This document shows, one piece after another, positions 22,774 through 33,270 of a stretch of DNA of 43,747 nt. The stretch's first letter is position 1, and each line of letters opens with the position of its first letter. Source of the stretch: Anaerolineae bacterium (GTDB lineage Bacteria; Chloroflexota; Anaerolineae; 4572-78; J111); contig JAKLJP010000053.1 of the NCBI GenBank assembly GCA_023151115.1, positions 1 to 43,747 on the forward strand, read 5' to 3'. The position numbers and the translations under genes are program-made. The notes beneath the pieces were generated by a model, which was not told the DNA's origin, made no database searches, and worked only from the letters and a program-made list of their open reading frames with translations.

Positions 22774-25700
22774 GTGGTTAATATATTAGTACAACTCCGT
22801 AGAGCAGGAGAGCTGCTGGCCCTATGCCTGGTGATAATAATGGGAGTTCTTGGCAATGAGGGTGAAGCCTTAGCCGCACCTGCCGGACGCCCCCCCGCTC
22901 AGGACGAAGTTGAATGGACGATTATGCTTTACCAAGACGCCGACGACGAAATCCTGGAGCGCGACATCATGATTGACTTCAACGAAGCTGAGCGCATCGG
23001 CTCCACCGCCGAGGTCAACATCGTGGCCCAGGTAGACCGCTTTGCCGGTGCTTTTGACGGCATGGGTGATTGGACCTCGACCAAACGCTTCTACCTGACC
23101 CAGGATGACAACCTGGATGAAATCGGCTCCGAAGAGCTGGCCGATTTGGGCGAGGTCAATATGGCCGACGGCCCCACCCTGGTTGATTTTATCACTTGGG
23201 CCGTCACCAACTTCCCGGCTCGCAAATATGCCCTGATTATGTCGGATCACGGCTCAGGCTGGCCCGGCGGCTTTGGCGACCCCGATCCGGGCGAATTTGG
23301 AGCCGATGATATCTATTTGGCCCAGGGTTTTGGCGACCAGTTATATTTAATGGAAATTGACCGTTCTCTGGAAGCGGCCCGCGCCCAGGCCGGGATTGAC
23401 CAATTTGAATTTGTCGGCTTTGACGCCTGCCTGATGGCCCAACTGGAAGTTTTTAACGCCCTGGTTCCCCACGCCCGTTACAGCGTGGCCTCCCAAGAAA
23501 CCGAACCGGCTCTGGGCTGGGCCTACACCAGTTTTTTGGGCCAACTGGTCAACAACCCGGCTATGGATGGGGCTGAACTGGGCCAGCACATCGTTGACAG
23601 CTACATTGACCAGGATCAACGCATTGTAGATGACACCGCCCGCCAGGCTTTTGTGGCCGAAGCATACGGCTATGAAGGCCAGACTACACCGCAGGAAGTG
23701 GCCGAAGCCAGCGGTCAGGATATTACCCTGACGGCGGTTAACCTGGCGGCGGTGCCGGCGGTTAATGCTGCGCTGGACAAGCTGGCCGCCAGCCTGGTCA
23801 ATATTGACCCGGCCATTACCGCCGAAGCGCGGGCCTATGCTCAAGCTTTTACCACTATTTTTAATGATGAACTGCCCTCGCCCTACATTGATTTGGCCCA
23901 CTTTGCCCAGTTAGCCGTCGAGTTGAGCGGCGACCCGCAGGTGAGCGCGGCGGCGGATGAACTGAACGCGGCCCTCGGCCAGGCTATTGTGGCCGAGAAA
24001 AACGGCCCGGAACGGCCAGGGGCCAGCGGCATCGCCATTCACTTTCCGACCAGCGAAATTTTTAGCGAGGGCGACAATTTTGGTTACACCCAAGTTGCCT
24101 CCCGCTTTGCCGAGCAAACCAAGTGGGATGAATTTCTCAACTTTCATTACATCGGCACGGGCGGCGAAATAGTGGCCGCTGCGTCCGAGGCTGAACCTGC
24201 GCCCGTACCTGCGGTTGATTTGGAAGAGGAGTACGGCGGTTTCATCACCAGTGAAGAGCAGCTCAACCAGGTACAGCAGCAGGCCGCCAGCATCAAGCCG
24301 CTGCAAATGGCCCCGCTGACCCTTTCCGCCGAAGTCGTCTCCATCGGCCAGACGGTCAATCTTCAGACTGAGGTCAGTGGCGACCGGCTGGCCTATATTT
24401 ATACCTTCATTGGCCGCATTTTGCCCGACGAAGAACTGCTGGTTATCGAAGACGAGGATTATATCTTTGCCGATGAGAATAACGAGGTTGAGGGCGTGAT
24501 CTATCCGGTTTGGCCGGAAGGCAGTGTCAGCGTTGATTATGATTGGGAGCCTTACATTTACGCCATCAACGATGGAACGAACTCGGTGAGGGCGCTGCTC
24601 TCCCCCGATACTTACGACGCCGAGTCGCCTACTTACTCTACCAACGGTATCTTTACCTTTGCCGATAGCGGCGAACAGCGTTATGCCACGCTCTATTTCC
24701 GCGACGGCGAATTGACCGAAGTTTTTGGCTTTACCGGCGACGCAGCCACCAGTGGCGGCAGCCCGCGTGAAATCACCCCCCGGCCGGGCGATCAATTTAC
24801 CGTCCTCGAAGAAGGGTACACCTTGAGCGATGAGGCCGAAAGCGAAACGTTCAGCCGCGAAGGTGGGACGCTCACCTTTAGCCAGGAACCCTTCTTTGTC
24901 GAGGAAATTCCCGCCCCTGCCGGCAGCTACATTTTGGGCTTTATTGCCGAAGATGTGGACGGCCAAACCCAGGAACAGTACGAGGGCTTGTTTGTTGAAA
25001 ATGAGGACGCCGCGGCGGTAGAGGGCTTTACCGCCTATGCCAACGAGGATTTGGGCTTTGCCCTGCTCTACCCCGATACCTGGCTGGAACCCGAAGAAAA
25101 TACCGATAATGCCAGCGTCACCTTCGCCAATACAGATGACACCGCTTATGCTATTATCTATAAGGAAAGCTATCCCGACGCCGCCAGCACCCAGGAGGCC
25201 AACGAGCAGGCCATCCAGAGCAATATTGACTTTTTGAACCAGATCGAAGGTCTAGAAAATCTGCAATACGTCAGCGAAACCACCGATATCATCGTTGGCG
25301 CGTTTGATGGGCGGGAAGTTGATTTTACTTACGAACAGGACGGCCAATCGTATTCCGGCTTTGTGGTCGTCACCACCCCCACTCCGGATGTCACCTACAG
25401 CATCCTGCTGGTGGCCGCCGACTCCAACCTGGAGACCGCTATTACCGAATTTAATACCATGCTGGAAAACTTCGATATCCTCATCTCCGGTGTGAGCAAA
25501 GAAGAGATCGGCGCAGCCCCGCCCGATTTTGCCAACTCGGCGGTGGATGACTTTACCGACCCCAGCAGCGGCCTGGTGGACGCCCAGGAGGCCCAAGATT
25601 GGGGCCGGGGTTACTATGATCCAAACATCGAACAATATGTGGTCGAACTGACCCCCTACGCTGGCCCCATCTACGATTACTACGAGGGCAGGGCTTTGGA

Positions 25701-26100
25701 TGACAACTTTATGCTGCAAATCACCTCTGCCTATGAGGGGGCCATCAATAACAGCTACGGCCTGGTCTTCCGATTGAGCGAAAACGGCTACTACGCCTTC
25801 AGTATCTCCGGGGACGGCTTTTATACCGTCGAGCGCTCGGATGGCGTGGAAACCACGACTGTGATTGATTGGACCGCCTCGGCGTTGATTAACCAGGATG
25901 AACTGGCGGCCAATGTTTTGACGGTGGTCGGCCAAGGCGAGACTTACAACCTGTATATCAACGGCCAGCAGGTAGACACCTTCACCGACGCGACCCACAG
26001 CGGCGGCACCTTTGGCATCATCAGCAACAACTTTGACGAGGAATCGCCGGTTACTTTCTATTACGATGATCTTACGGTGGGTACACCGGCGGGTGAATAA
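22774..26100 (+). CDS. Secreted clostripain-family (C11) cysteine peptidase with C-terminal accessory domains
   Basis: A 1108-residue exported protein. The signal peptide (about 1-35) ends at ALAAPAG. The C11 peptidase domain (about 45-450) has the catalytic His in MSDHGSGWPGG (about 160) and the catalytic Cys in GFDACLMAQLEV (about 218), both intact, with the usual WTIMLYQDADD entry. The middle is beta-rich. About 755-905 resembles a PsbP/DUF1795-type domain (GFALLYPDTWLEP), and about 925-1105 a lectin-like jelly roll (NGYYAFSISGDGFY; YNLYINGQQVDTF). No anchor is seen, so it is probably released. GTG 22774 is the start. C11 enzymes cut after Arg or Lys. Extracellular protein use fits the peptide importer downstream. 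Confidence 0.88.
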   Translation: MVNILVQLRRAGELLALCLVIIMGVLGNEGEALAAPAGRPPAQDEVEWTIMLYQDADDEILERDIMIDFNEAERIGSTAEVNIVAQVDRFAGAFDGMGDWTSTKRFYLTQDDNLDEIGSEELADLGEVNMADGPTLVDFITWAVTNFPARKYALIMSDHGSGWPGGFGDPDPGEFGADDIYLAQGFGDQLYLMEIDRSLEAARAQAGIDQFEFVGFDACLMAQLEVFNALVPHARYSVASQETEPALGWAYTSFLGQLVNNPAMDGAELGQHIVDSYIDQDQRIVDDTARQAFVAEAYGYEGQTTPQEVAEASGQDITLTAVNLAAVPAVNAALDKLAASLVNIDPAITAEARAYAQAFTTIFNDELPSPYIDLAHFAQLAVELSGDPQVSAAADELNAALGQAIVAEKNGPERPGASGIAIHFPTSEIFSEGDNFGYTQVASRFAEQTKWDEFLNFHYIGTGGEIVAAASEAEPAPVPAVDLEEEYGGFITSEEQLNQVQQQAASIKPLQMAPLTLSAEVVSIGQTVNLQTEVSGDRLAYIYTFIGRILPDEELLVIEDEDYIFADENNEVEGVIYPVWPEGSVSVDYDWEPYIYAINDGTNSVRALLSPDTYDAESPTYSTNGIFTFADSGEQRYATLYFRDGELTEVFGFTGDAATSGGSPREITPRPGDQFTVLEEGYTLSDEAESETFSREGGTLTFSQEPFFVEEIPAPAGSYILGFIAEDVDGQTQEQYEGLFVENEDAAAVEGFTAYANEDLGFALLYPDTWLEPEENTDNASVTFANTDDTAYAIIYKESYPDAASTQEANEQAIQSNIDFLNQIEGLENLQYVSETTDIIVGAFDGREVDFTYEQDGQSYSGFVVVTTPTPDVTYSILLVAADSNLETAITEFNTMLENFDILISGVSKEEIGAAPPDFANSAVDDFTDPSSGLVDAQEAQDWGRGYYDPNIEQYVVELTPYAGPIYDYYEGRALDDNFMLQITSAYEGAINNSYGLVFRLSENGYYAFSISGDGFYTVERSDGVETTTVIDWTASALINQDELAANVLTVVGQGETYNLYINGQQVDTFTDATHSGGTFGIISNNFDEESPVTFYYDDLTVGTPAGE

Positions 26101-26130
26101 GTAACCTGGGTTTGACATTTTATCGAAAAT

Positions 26131-26228
26131 CACCCTTCGATACGGGCTAACGCCCTACTTAGAATGATTTTCAGTTTAACATCGCATCCTGAGTAGGCCG
26201 AGCGAAGCGAGTGCCGTATCGAAGGGTG
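26131..26228. repeat. CACCCTTCGATACGG inverted repeat
   Basis: Perfect 15-bp arms CACCCTTCGATACGG (26131-26145) and CCGTATCGAAGGGTG (26214-26228). The inside contains CCTGAGTAGGCCGAGCGAAG, a common dispersed bacterial repeat wording. Confidence 0.85.
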
Positions 26229-26371
26229 CGATTTTGGCTGGTGTCCAAACTCAGTTTCGCAACGAGTGCCCCGGGGCAGGTCTTGCGACCTGCCCTTATT
26301 TTTTGAAGGGTGCATTCCGATTTTTGGTAGACATAAAATACTGAGGAAATCTTGTAGTTGAGACCCACTTT

Positions 26372-26427
26372 AGAGCAGGATTGATAGAATTTAAGGATAA
26401 ATCCTTAAATTCTGCAAATCCTGCTCT
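26372..26427. repeat. AGAGCAGGATT...AATCCTGCTCT hairpin
   Basis: Two-part stem: AGAGCAGGATT and AGAATTTAAGGAT on the left pair exactly with ATCCTTAAATTCT and AATCCTGCTCT on the right, with one 3-nt internal loop and almost no terminal loop. Confidence 0.85.
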
Positions 26428-26527
26428 GAACACGGGCTGTAAATAAACTCGTCAAAAATTGAAACGCACCCTTTTTTGAAGACAGGCTGCTTTAACTCTA
26501 ATTAATTTGGTAAAATTTAACAGCGTG

Positions 26528-26558
26528 TTGTAGGACAAGCTAACAGCTTGTCCTACAA
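26528..26558. repeat. TTGTAGGACAAGCT hairpin
   Basis: Perfect 14-bp arms TTGTAGGACAAGCT (26528-26541) and AGCTTGTCCTACAA (26545-26558), 3-nt loop AAC. It lies 54 bp before the start codon of the lipoprotein pseudogene. Confidence 0.85.
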
Positions 26559-26612
26559 TTTCAACGGCCCATCAATTCATCCAACCATCCATACCCAAGA
26601 AAGAGACAAAAA

Positions 26613-26900
26613 ATGTCCTCACTCTTCACGCAAGTGCCGTACCGGCGGATGTGAATTCTATTGGCCGGCTGCCTGCTGGTGGCGGCCTGGATGGCTTGTG
26701 GCGGGGTTGAAGTGGTTACCCCGGTCAACCCGGCCCCCACAGCAGCCCACCCCTACCCCTGCTTCAGTGGAGCAGCCGCCGATGGAGGCGACCCGATTGC
26801 GGAGCAGCCCGCCCCAGCAGAAGAAGAGGCTGTCCCCCCGGCCCCAGCCGAAGTTGAAACACCCCCCGCGGCCCAGCCCTCTGGCCAGGCCGCCGCGGTT
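26613..26900 (+). pseudogene. Broken lipoprotein gene (in-frame TGA plus frameshifts)
   Basis: ATG 26613 starts MSSLFTQVPYRRM, then TGA at 26652-26654, then the same frame continues [17 protein letters not shown], a lipoprotein signal core ending at a Cys. A Pro/Glu/Ala linker follows, but its sensible reading switches frame ([16 protein letters not shown] in another frame, then [20 protein letters not shown] back in the first). No folded domain survives: integrase-like sequence on the other strand begins near 26885. I conclude it is a decayed secreted lipoprotein truncated by a rearrangement. A frameshift sequencing error could explain one break but not all. Confidence 0.6.
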
Positions 26901-27060
26901 GAGGACGTGGGTGTAGATCATGGTGGGTTCAATGTTCTTGTGGCCGAGCAGTTCCTGGATGGTGCGGATATCATACTCTTTGGGAGTGGCGTTTGTGGTG
27001 AAAGAATATGAAGCGTTCGATCCAGTCGGTATAGGCTTCTTCGGTGCGGATGGAGTTTGC
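26885..27060 (-). pseudogene. Integron-type tyrosine recombinase remnant, internally deleted
   Basis: On the minus strand 27048-26980 reads [20 protein letters not shown], the N-terminal core-binding helix of IntI/XerC-like recombinases. After a frameshift, 26979-26890 reads [19 protein letters not shown] and then [11 protein letters not shown], the extreme C-terminal catalytic part with the His and nucleophile Tyr. Roughly 200 residues between them are missing, so it cannot be active. It ends at the lipoprotein pseudogene. Confidence 0.7.
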
Positions 27061-27083
27061 ACCGCGACGACCTGGCCTAAGGC

Positions 27084-27483
27084 TACGGCGCGGTTTATCT
27101 CCCCTTTGCCCTGGAACGTAAATACCCCAACGCCAACCGTGAATGGGGGTGGCAATACGTATTTCCTGCTCGCGAACGCTCCACCGATCCCACCGGCTTA
27201 CAAAAAGCGGTCAAACGAGCCGTACTCAAAGCCCGGCTGACCAAAGCCGCCAGTTGCCACACCTTTCGCCATTCGTTTGCCACCCATCTCCTGGAATCAG
27301 GCTATGATAATCCGCACCATCCAGGAACTGCTCAGCCACAAGAACATTGAAACCACCATGACCTACACCCACGTCCTCAACCGCGGCGGCCTGGCCGTCC
27401 GCAGTCCCCTAGATAGTGAAACGTTCTTTTTTTGCCCCTCACTCTGCTACTACCCCCATTATAACCGAATTAGAACCGAATAA
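27084..27483 (+). pseudogene. C-terminal half of an integron-type tyrosine recombinase, frameshifted
   Basis: The plus strand from 27084 reads [18 protein letters not shown], then [18 protein letters not shown] and [20 protein letters not shown] followed by [14 protein letters not shown]. This is the integron integrase pattern with the HxxR box HTFR. After a one-base shift near 27303 it continues [20 protein letters not shown], then [15 protein letters not shown]. The N-terminal half is absent, and the segment between the two lobes is shortened. It is divergent from the minus-strand remnant 24 bp away. Both derive from the same family, and the duplicated ending suggests two original copies. 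Confidence 0.75.
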
Positions 27484-27510
27484 ACTGGAGGTGAAGGGAA
27501 AATTAAGGAT

Positions 27511-27558
27511 CAGGGTAGCAAGTAGCAGGTAGCAAAAAGCTGCTACCCTGCTACCCTG
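27511..27558. repeat. GGTAGCA word hairpin after the propeller lipoprotein gene
   Basis: CAGGGTAGCA and TGCTACCCTG are complementary ends of a tract of GTAGCAG words. It abuts the stop codon (27560-27562) of the minus-strand gene. Confidence 0.75.
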
Positions 27559-27559
27559 T

Positions 27560-28861
27560 CTAATCCCAAGACCACAGCCCAATCGCGCCCTCGTCTATCA
27601 GCAGAGCTTGGCTGCCGTCTTCGGCCCAGGTGTCAATCAGCCAGACCCGCTCAACCAGGCGTTGATCGCGGTCGGCGTAGACCAGGTAGCGGCTGTCGGG
27701 CGACCAGAACCGGTCGCTCTGGGCGTACTGGTTGAAACTGCTGATCATAAAGCGCATCTGGAAAGAGGGGTGAAACATCTTGAAACCCCGGTCCCGCCCG
27801 CCGGCCAGATCGTAAACCCGCCACTGCATCCAGACCGAGTCGAACAAGGGCTGGCGGGTGAGATAGGCCAGCCGTTGGCCGTCGGGCGACCAGAAGAAGC
27901 CCATAATCCGAAAGCCCTCGTCGGTGATGGTTTTCGCCTGCCTGGTTTTGAAATCGAACACCTGCACCGGGCTGTAAAAAGGGTCGCTGCTCTGCTGGCG
28001 CACGGCGTAAGCCGCCTGATCGCCCTGGGGCGACCAAGCAAAAACGGCCTGCCGGTCCGGGGCGGAAGTCAACGTGACCGGCTGCTCCGGGCCAAAACTC
28101 CGCAACTGGTCTACCTCCGCCTCGGCGGAAACGCCCAGCCAGCGCTCTCCCTGCGGCGACCAGGCCGGGGCCAGAAACAGGCCCGGCTCGTGCGGCAGCA
28201 GGCGCAGTTCATCCTGCTCCACATCGTACAGGGCCAGTTGCGCGGCCGGGTTGTGGCGGCGCGCCCCGCCGGTATGCCAGATGAGCTGGTGACTGGTGGA
28301 AGCCCAGGAAAAATAGAAGGGCCAGCCCCGCCCCAGGCGTTGATTTTTAACCATGCCGCCCTCCATCTCGACCAGGCGCAGGCTAATGCTGTCATCCTCT
28401 TCGATCAGATAGGCCAGGCGGCGGCAGTTGGGCCGGTTAGGGCAGGGAATCGGCGACCAGTAGATGTAAATGACAAAATGCTCGTCGCTGCGGCCCACGG
28501 CCTGGGGGGTTCCCTCCAGCGAGTCCAGCACATACAGCACGCTGGTGGCGTCGTCGTTGCTGCGGGTCACCCCGGCAAAGGCCAGCCGGCCATCCGGCGA
28601 CCAGGAGAGACGGTGATAGGAGTAACCGGGGTATTCGGCGGCAGCAGTCGCATCGGTGGTGATGGCAATCGTTTCGCGGCGGTCCGCCGTGGTCACATAA
28701 ACATTGCCGTCGTCGCCGATATAGGCCAGGCGGCCGCTGTTGGCAGAGGGTGGGGGCGTGGGTGTTTCGTCCGAGGTCAGCGGCAGGGGTTGAGGCCAGG
28801 CCGAAGGCTGGCAGCCCACCAGTACCCCAGCCAACAGCAAAAACAGCCAAAAATTTGTCAT
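27560..28861 (-). CDS. Lipoprotein with WD40/TolB-like beta-propeller
   Basis: A 433-residue lipoprotein. The signal peptide FWLFLLLAGVLVGC places the lipidated Cys at residue 17, followed by a Pro/Thr linker (DETPTPPPSAN). The rest is a beta-propeller with repeated WSPDG/WSPQG/WSPDS blades (RLSWSPDGRLAFAG; PAWSPQGERWLG; FAWSPQGDQAAYA; FFWSPDGQRLAYL; FWSPDSRYLVYA), ending IGLWSWD to close the ring. It resembles TolB/PD40 repeats that bind other proteins or ligands outside the membrane. ATG 28861 directly precedes the signal peptide. No partner gene is evident. Confidence 0.82.
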   Translation of the reverse strand: MTNFWLFLLLAGVLVGCQPSAWPQPLPLTSDETPTPPPSANSGRLAYIGDDGNVYVTTADRRETIAITTDATAAAEYPGYSYHRLSWSPDGRLAFAGVTRSNDDATSVLYVLDSLEGTPQAVGRSDEHFVIYIYWSPIPCPNRPNCRRLAYLIEEDDSISLRLVEMEGGMVKNQRLGRGWPFYFSWASTSHQLIWHTGGARRHNPAAQLALYDVEQDELRLLPHEPGLFLAPAWSPQGERWLGVSAEAEVDQLRSFGPEQPVTLTSAPDRQAVFAWSPQGDQAAYAVRQQSSDPFYSPVQVFDFKTRQAKTITDEGFRIMGFFWSPDGQRLAYLTRQPLFDSVWMQWRVYDLAGGRDRGFKMFHPSFQMRFMISSFNQYAQSDRFWSPDSRYLVYADRDQRLVERVWLIDTWAEDGSQALLIDEGAIGLWSWD

Positions 28862-29130
28862 TGCTTGGATACCAGTAATCTCGTTGCGGCGTCTCGCCCC
28901 GAATTGAAATTCTGGGCTGATACGGAAAGTCGGTTAGAAACCGACTCGAAGCCCTAAGTTCAAGCCAGGTTTATTTTCTAAAGTTTCATAATCGGGCTAA
29001 AGCCGGGTTAACCCGGCGCTGCAAAATAGCCTTGGCATTCATGCCGGGGCGGGTGATGTCAGCGAAACAGTTTCCAAACACGCTCAACTTATTAGAAACG
29101 GCATCCAAAGCAAGCTTTGGACTCCAATTT
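28862..29130. repeat. Spacer with several small palindromes
   Basis: Includes CGGTTAGAAACCG (28931-28943), GCCGGGTTAACCCGGC (about 29002-29017) and the perfect TCCAAAGC-AA-GCTTTGGA (29104-29121), which lies just past the GHMP-family stop codon at 29131. No gene is visible. Confidence 0.55.
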
Positions 29131-30111
29131 CTACTTTGTCTTCAAATCATACTCTTTGATCACATAACCGGCCCCGGTATTGGCCGTAATGGTCGCCATG
29201 GCCCGGCCGCCAAAAAAGCCCAGGTGATGGCGCAGCTTGTGGCGCAAATCAATGCTCGACCTGGCCCCTTTGACCAAACCATACAAGGCCAGCCCGGTCG
29301 CACTGCGGCCCCAAGCTACCGCGCCGTGCTCGCAGATAATGTCCAGAACGGCCTGCTCATCGGGCGTATAGGTTAGCGGTGAGCCGGCGCGGGTCAAACC
29401 TTCGTCGTTTAAAGCCTGAAGCGCCATCAGGCTGCGACCAAATGCAGCCAAATCGTTGTTGGCCAGTGCCGGTTCCACCTCGGCGGTAACAATTCGCCCC
29501 GTATCGGCGCTCAGGTAGGGGGCTGCTGCCAGGAGAGTTTTCAGCCGGTCGGCTTCTAAAGTTTCCGGGGTATCGGCGGAGACGCGCGGCAAGACCAGGA
29601 CAAAAGCCCAGGCTTCCTGCTCAGAATGGGCAATTTCGTAGCGCCGGATGGGGGGTAAAAAGTTCTCGGTCTGCCCAACCTCGACCAGCAGCAAGCCGCC
29701 TCGATCGTAACCCCACACTTCCAGGGCATCCTGGGGCTGCAAGCCAACTGCCTGAGCCAGGGCGAGCGTATCGTCCAGCGGTAAATGGTTTAGCCAGGCC
29801 AGCGCCTGGGCCAGGCTCAGGCCCAACATCGCCTCCGAGCCTAACCCAACCAGGCTGGGAATGGCCAATTCGATCTCGACCTCGGCCCGCCGGGGCAGAT
29901 GGTGATAGTTCAAAAATCGAGCGGCTTGAGCATAGCCCAAATCGGCCCGCGCCCCGCTGACCTGGAGACCGCCGGGATGGGCTTGAACGGAAAGATTGAC
30001 CGGCGGATGCTGCAAAGTGACCCCCAATAGACAAATTTGGGGGCCGGTCTCACCTTCCAGCCGAACCAGCCCCAACGGCAAACTGGCCGGCGAACCAATT
30101 TCAATAAACAT
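29131..30111 (-). CDS. GHMP kinase superfamily protein, beta-RFAP synthase-like
   Basis: A 326-residue protein of the GHMP superfamily. The phosphate-binding loop appears as IPSLVGLGSEAMLGLSLAQA (about 84-103), in the G-L-G-S form seen in beta-ribofuranosylaminobenzene 5'-phosphate synthase-like proteins, and the C-terminal domain has the Gly-rich FGGRAMATIT (about 300-309). Beta-RFAP synthase makes a methanopterin precursor in archaea. Homologues in non-methanogens have unknown roles, so I do not assign the reaction. ATG 30111 is chosen. TTG 30123 would overlap the upstream stop. The CBS-ACT gene stops 8 bp before it, so the two are co-transcribed. Confidence 0.7.
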   Translation of the reverse strand: MFIEIGSPASLPLGLVRLEGETGPQICLLGVTLQHPPVNLSVQAHPGGLQVSGARADLGYAQAARFLNYHHLPRRAEVEIELAIPSLVGLGSEAMLGLSLAQALAWLNHLPLDDTLALAQAVGLQPQDALEVWGYDRGGLLLVEVGQTENFLPPIRRYEIAHSEQEAWAFVLVLPRVSADTPETLEADRLKTLLAAAPYLSADTGRIVTAEVEPALANNDLAAFGRSLMALQALNDEGLTRAGSPLTYTPDEQAVLDIICEHGAVAWGRSATGLALYGLVKGARSSIDLRHKLRHHLGFFGGRAMATITANTGAGYVIKEYDLKTK

Positions 30112-30119
30112 AGCCTCAA

Positions 30120-30806
30120 TCAACCTCGGTCAGATGCGTCGGTGTGTTCAGTCGTCTCCCGAATATCTATCAATTTCTGGTCGGGGATGGCCTCCAAAAC
30201 GGCCACCAATTCCTCACGAGTCGGGCGGCGCACTTTGAGCACCACATCCCATAAATCGGGCTGCTTGGGGGCGCGGACGCTGCCCATGGCCATAATCCCC
30301 CAGCCGTTATCCAGCATAGCCTTGGTCAACTTAGAAAATTCGCCAATCCGGTCAGGCACGCGCATGGTGACTCGCCAACCTTCATCATTGGCCCCCAGCA
30401 GGTTTTGCAGCTCAATCAGCAAATCAATTTCGGTGATAATGCCGATGACCACCTGGCCGTCCTCAATCACCGGCAGGCTGCCAATCTTGTGCCGGATCAT
30501 CAAACTCGCCGCCTCTTCGACGGTCGCTTCAGGGGTAATCGTCCGCAAATCGGGGCCTTTAACCATCACCTTGCTCACAGTCAAATCCGATAAAAAGCGG
30601 GTAATTTCCCACACATCCAGGCTGCCCAGACGCTCCGGCGGAATGGACAGACGCTGGCGCGTGACCAACCCCAACAGCCGCTTGCCATCGGCGGCTACAG
30701 GCAGGTGTCGAATATTATTCTCCGCCATCAACTTCTGGGCCTCGGTGACGCGCATATCTGGCCCAATCATAATCGGATGTCGAGTCATGTAATCTTTGAC
30801 GAGCAT
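30120..30806 (-). CDS. CBS-pair and ACT domain protein (AcuB-like)
   Basis: A 228-residue regulatory protein. Two CBS domains (about 7-60, MTRHPIMIGPDMRVTEAQKL; about 75-135, VKGPDLRTITPEATVEEAAS) form a nucleotide-binding Bateman module, followed by an ACT-type domain (about 145-220, WRVTMRVPDRIGEFSKLT). The order matches AcuB-like proteins, which sense adenylates. The ATG at 30806 has AAGGAG 8 nt before it. An in-frame extension upstream runs through repeat DNA and is rejected. It forms an operon with the GHMP-like gene. The target is unknown. Confidence 0.85.
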   Translation of the reverse strand: MLVKDYMTRHPIMIGPDMRVTEAQKLMAENNIRHLPVAADGKRLLGLVTRQRLSIPPERLGSLDVWEITRFLSDLTVSKVMVKGPDLRTITPEATVEEAASLMIRHKIGSLPVIEDGQVVIGIITEIDLLIELQNLLGANDEGWRVTMRVPDRIGEFSKLTKAMLDNGWGIMAMGSVRAPKQPDLWDVVLKVRRPTREELVAVLEAIPDQKLIDIRETTEHTDASDRG

Positions 30807-30826
30807 AATTTTCTCCTTCGAAAATA

Positions 30827-30873
30827 GGAGTGCAAACCTTGGTTTGCTGCGAGCAAGGCAAGCCTTGCACTCC
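30827..30873. repeat. GGAGTGC-ended palindromic element, copy 2
   Basis: Ends GGAGTGCAA (30827-30835) and TTGCACTCC (30865-30873) with inner complementary CCTTGGTTTGC/GCAAGGCAAG words. The ends match those of the element at 16624-16682 but the middle differs. Confidence 0.7.
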
Positions 30874-30929
30874 ATTTTCATTTTCGGTAGCGTGCCGTTG
30901 GTTCGTGAACACTCCTCTGAAATTACGGT

Positions 30930-31020
30930 CATGTCACTGCGAGCCACAGGCGAAGCAGTCTCCTACCCGGAGATGGGGATTGCTTCGGCCTGCGGCCTGG
31001 CAATGACATTTTCATGCTTC
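30930..31020. repeat. GTCACTGCGAGCC / GGCAATGACA inverted repeat
   Basis: TGTCACTGCGAGCC and CGAAGCAGTC on the left are complementary to GATTGCTTCGGCC and GGCAATGACA on the right. This wording is a very common dispersed bacterial repeat. It lies just past the ABC ATPase stop, in the 230 bp between that gene and the CBS-ACT gene. Confidence 0.65.
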
Positions 31021-31036
31021 GCGCCGGTAACCCACT

Positions 31037-33145
<2,109 letters not shown>

Positions 33146-33157
33146 CAAAATCACTCC

Positions 33158-33268
33158 TTGTCAGCAGTCAGTAACCAGCAGTCAGTAACCAGTAGCCAGA
33201 TAGGACAACTCTGCTACCTGCAACTTGTTACCCTGCAACCTTCAACTTTCAACCTTCAACCTGCTACC
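33158..33268. repeat. STRR-like word tract between DppC and the ATPase gene
   Basis: Direct words CAGCAGTCAGTAAC (twice) are followed by heptamers of the type CTTCAAC-TTTCAAC-CTTCAAC-CTGCTAC. The tract ends at the DppC stop codon (33271-33273). Confidence 0.75.
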
Positions 33269-33270
33269 CT

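Larger units (their letters stand above)
26101..26612. other. Gene-free 512-bp region with three hairpin repeats
   Basis: No coding region. It contains the inverted repeats at 26131-26228, 26372-26427 and 26528-26558, listed separately. It separates the peptidase gene from decayed gene fragments. No convincing promoter or terminator with a T run is visible. Confidence 0.6.

Noticed and set aside
23911..24966. Minus-strand open frame of 351 codons
   Set aside because: It is antisense to the C11 peptidase gene, and its composition is that of a complementary shadow.
26885..27483. Active integron or phage integrase
   Set aside because: Both recombinase sequences are deleted and frameshifted. 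No attC site or cassette array was recognised.
27608..28957. Plus-strand open frame of 449 codons
   Set aside because: It mirrors the propeller lipoprotein, which has a signal peptide and repeated WSPDG blades. The plus frame has no recognisable features.
30120..30947. Longer start for the CBS-ACT protein at 30947
   Set aside because: The first 47 residues are encoded by repeat DNA and lack a ribosome site. ATG 30806 has AAGGAG at proper distance and begins where the CBS domain does.
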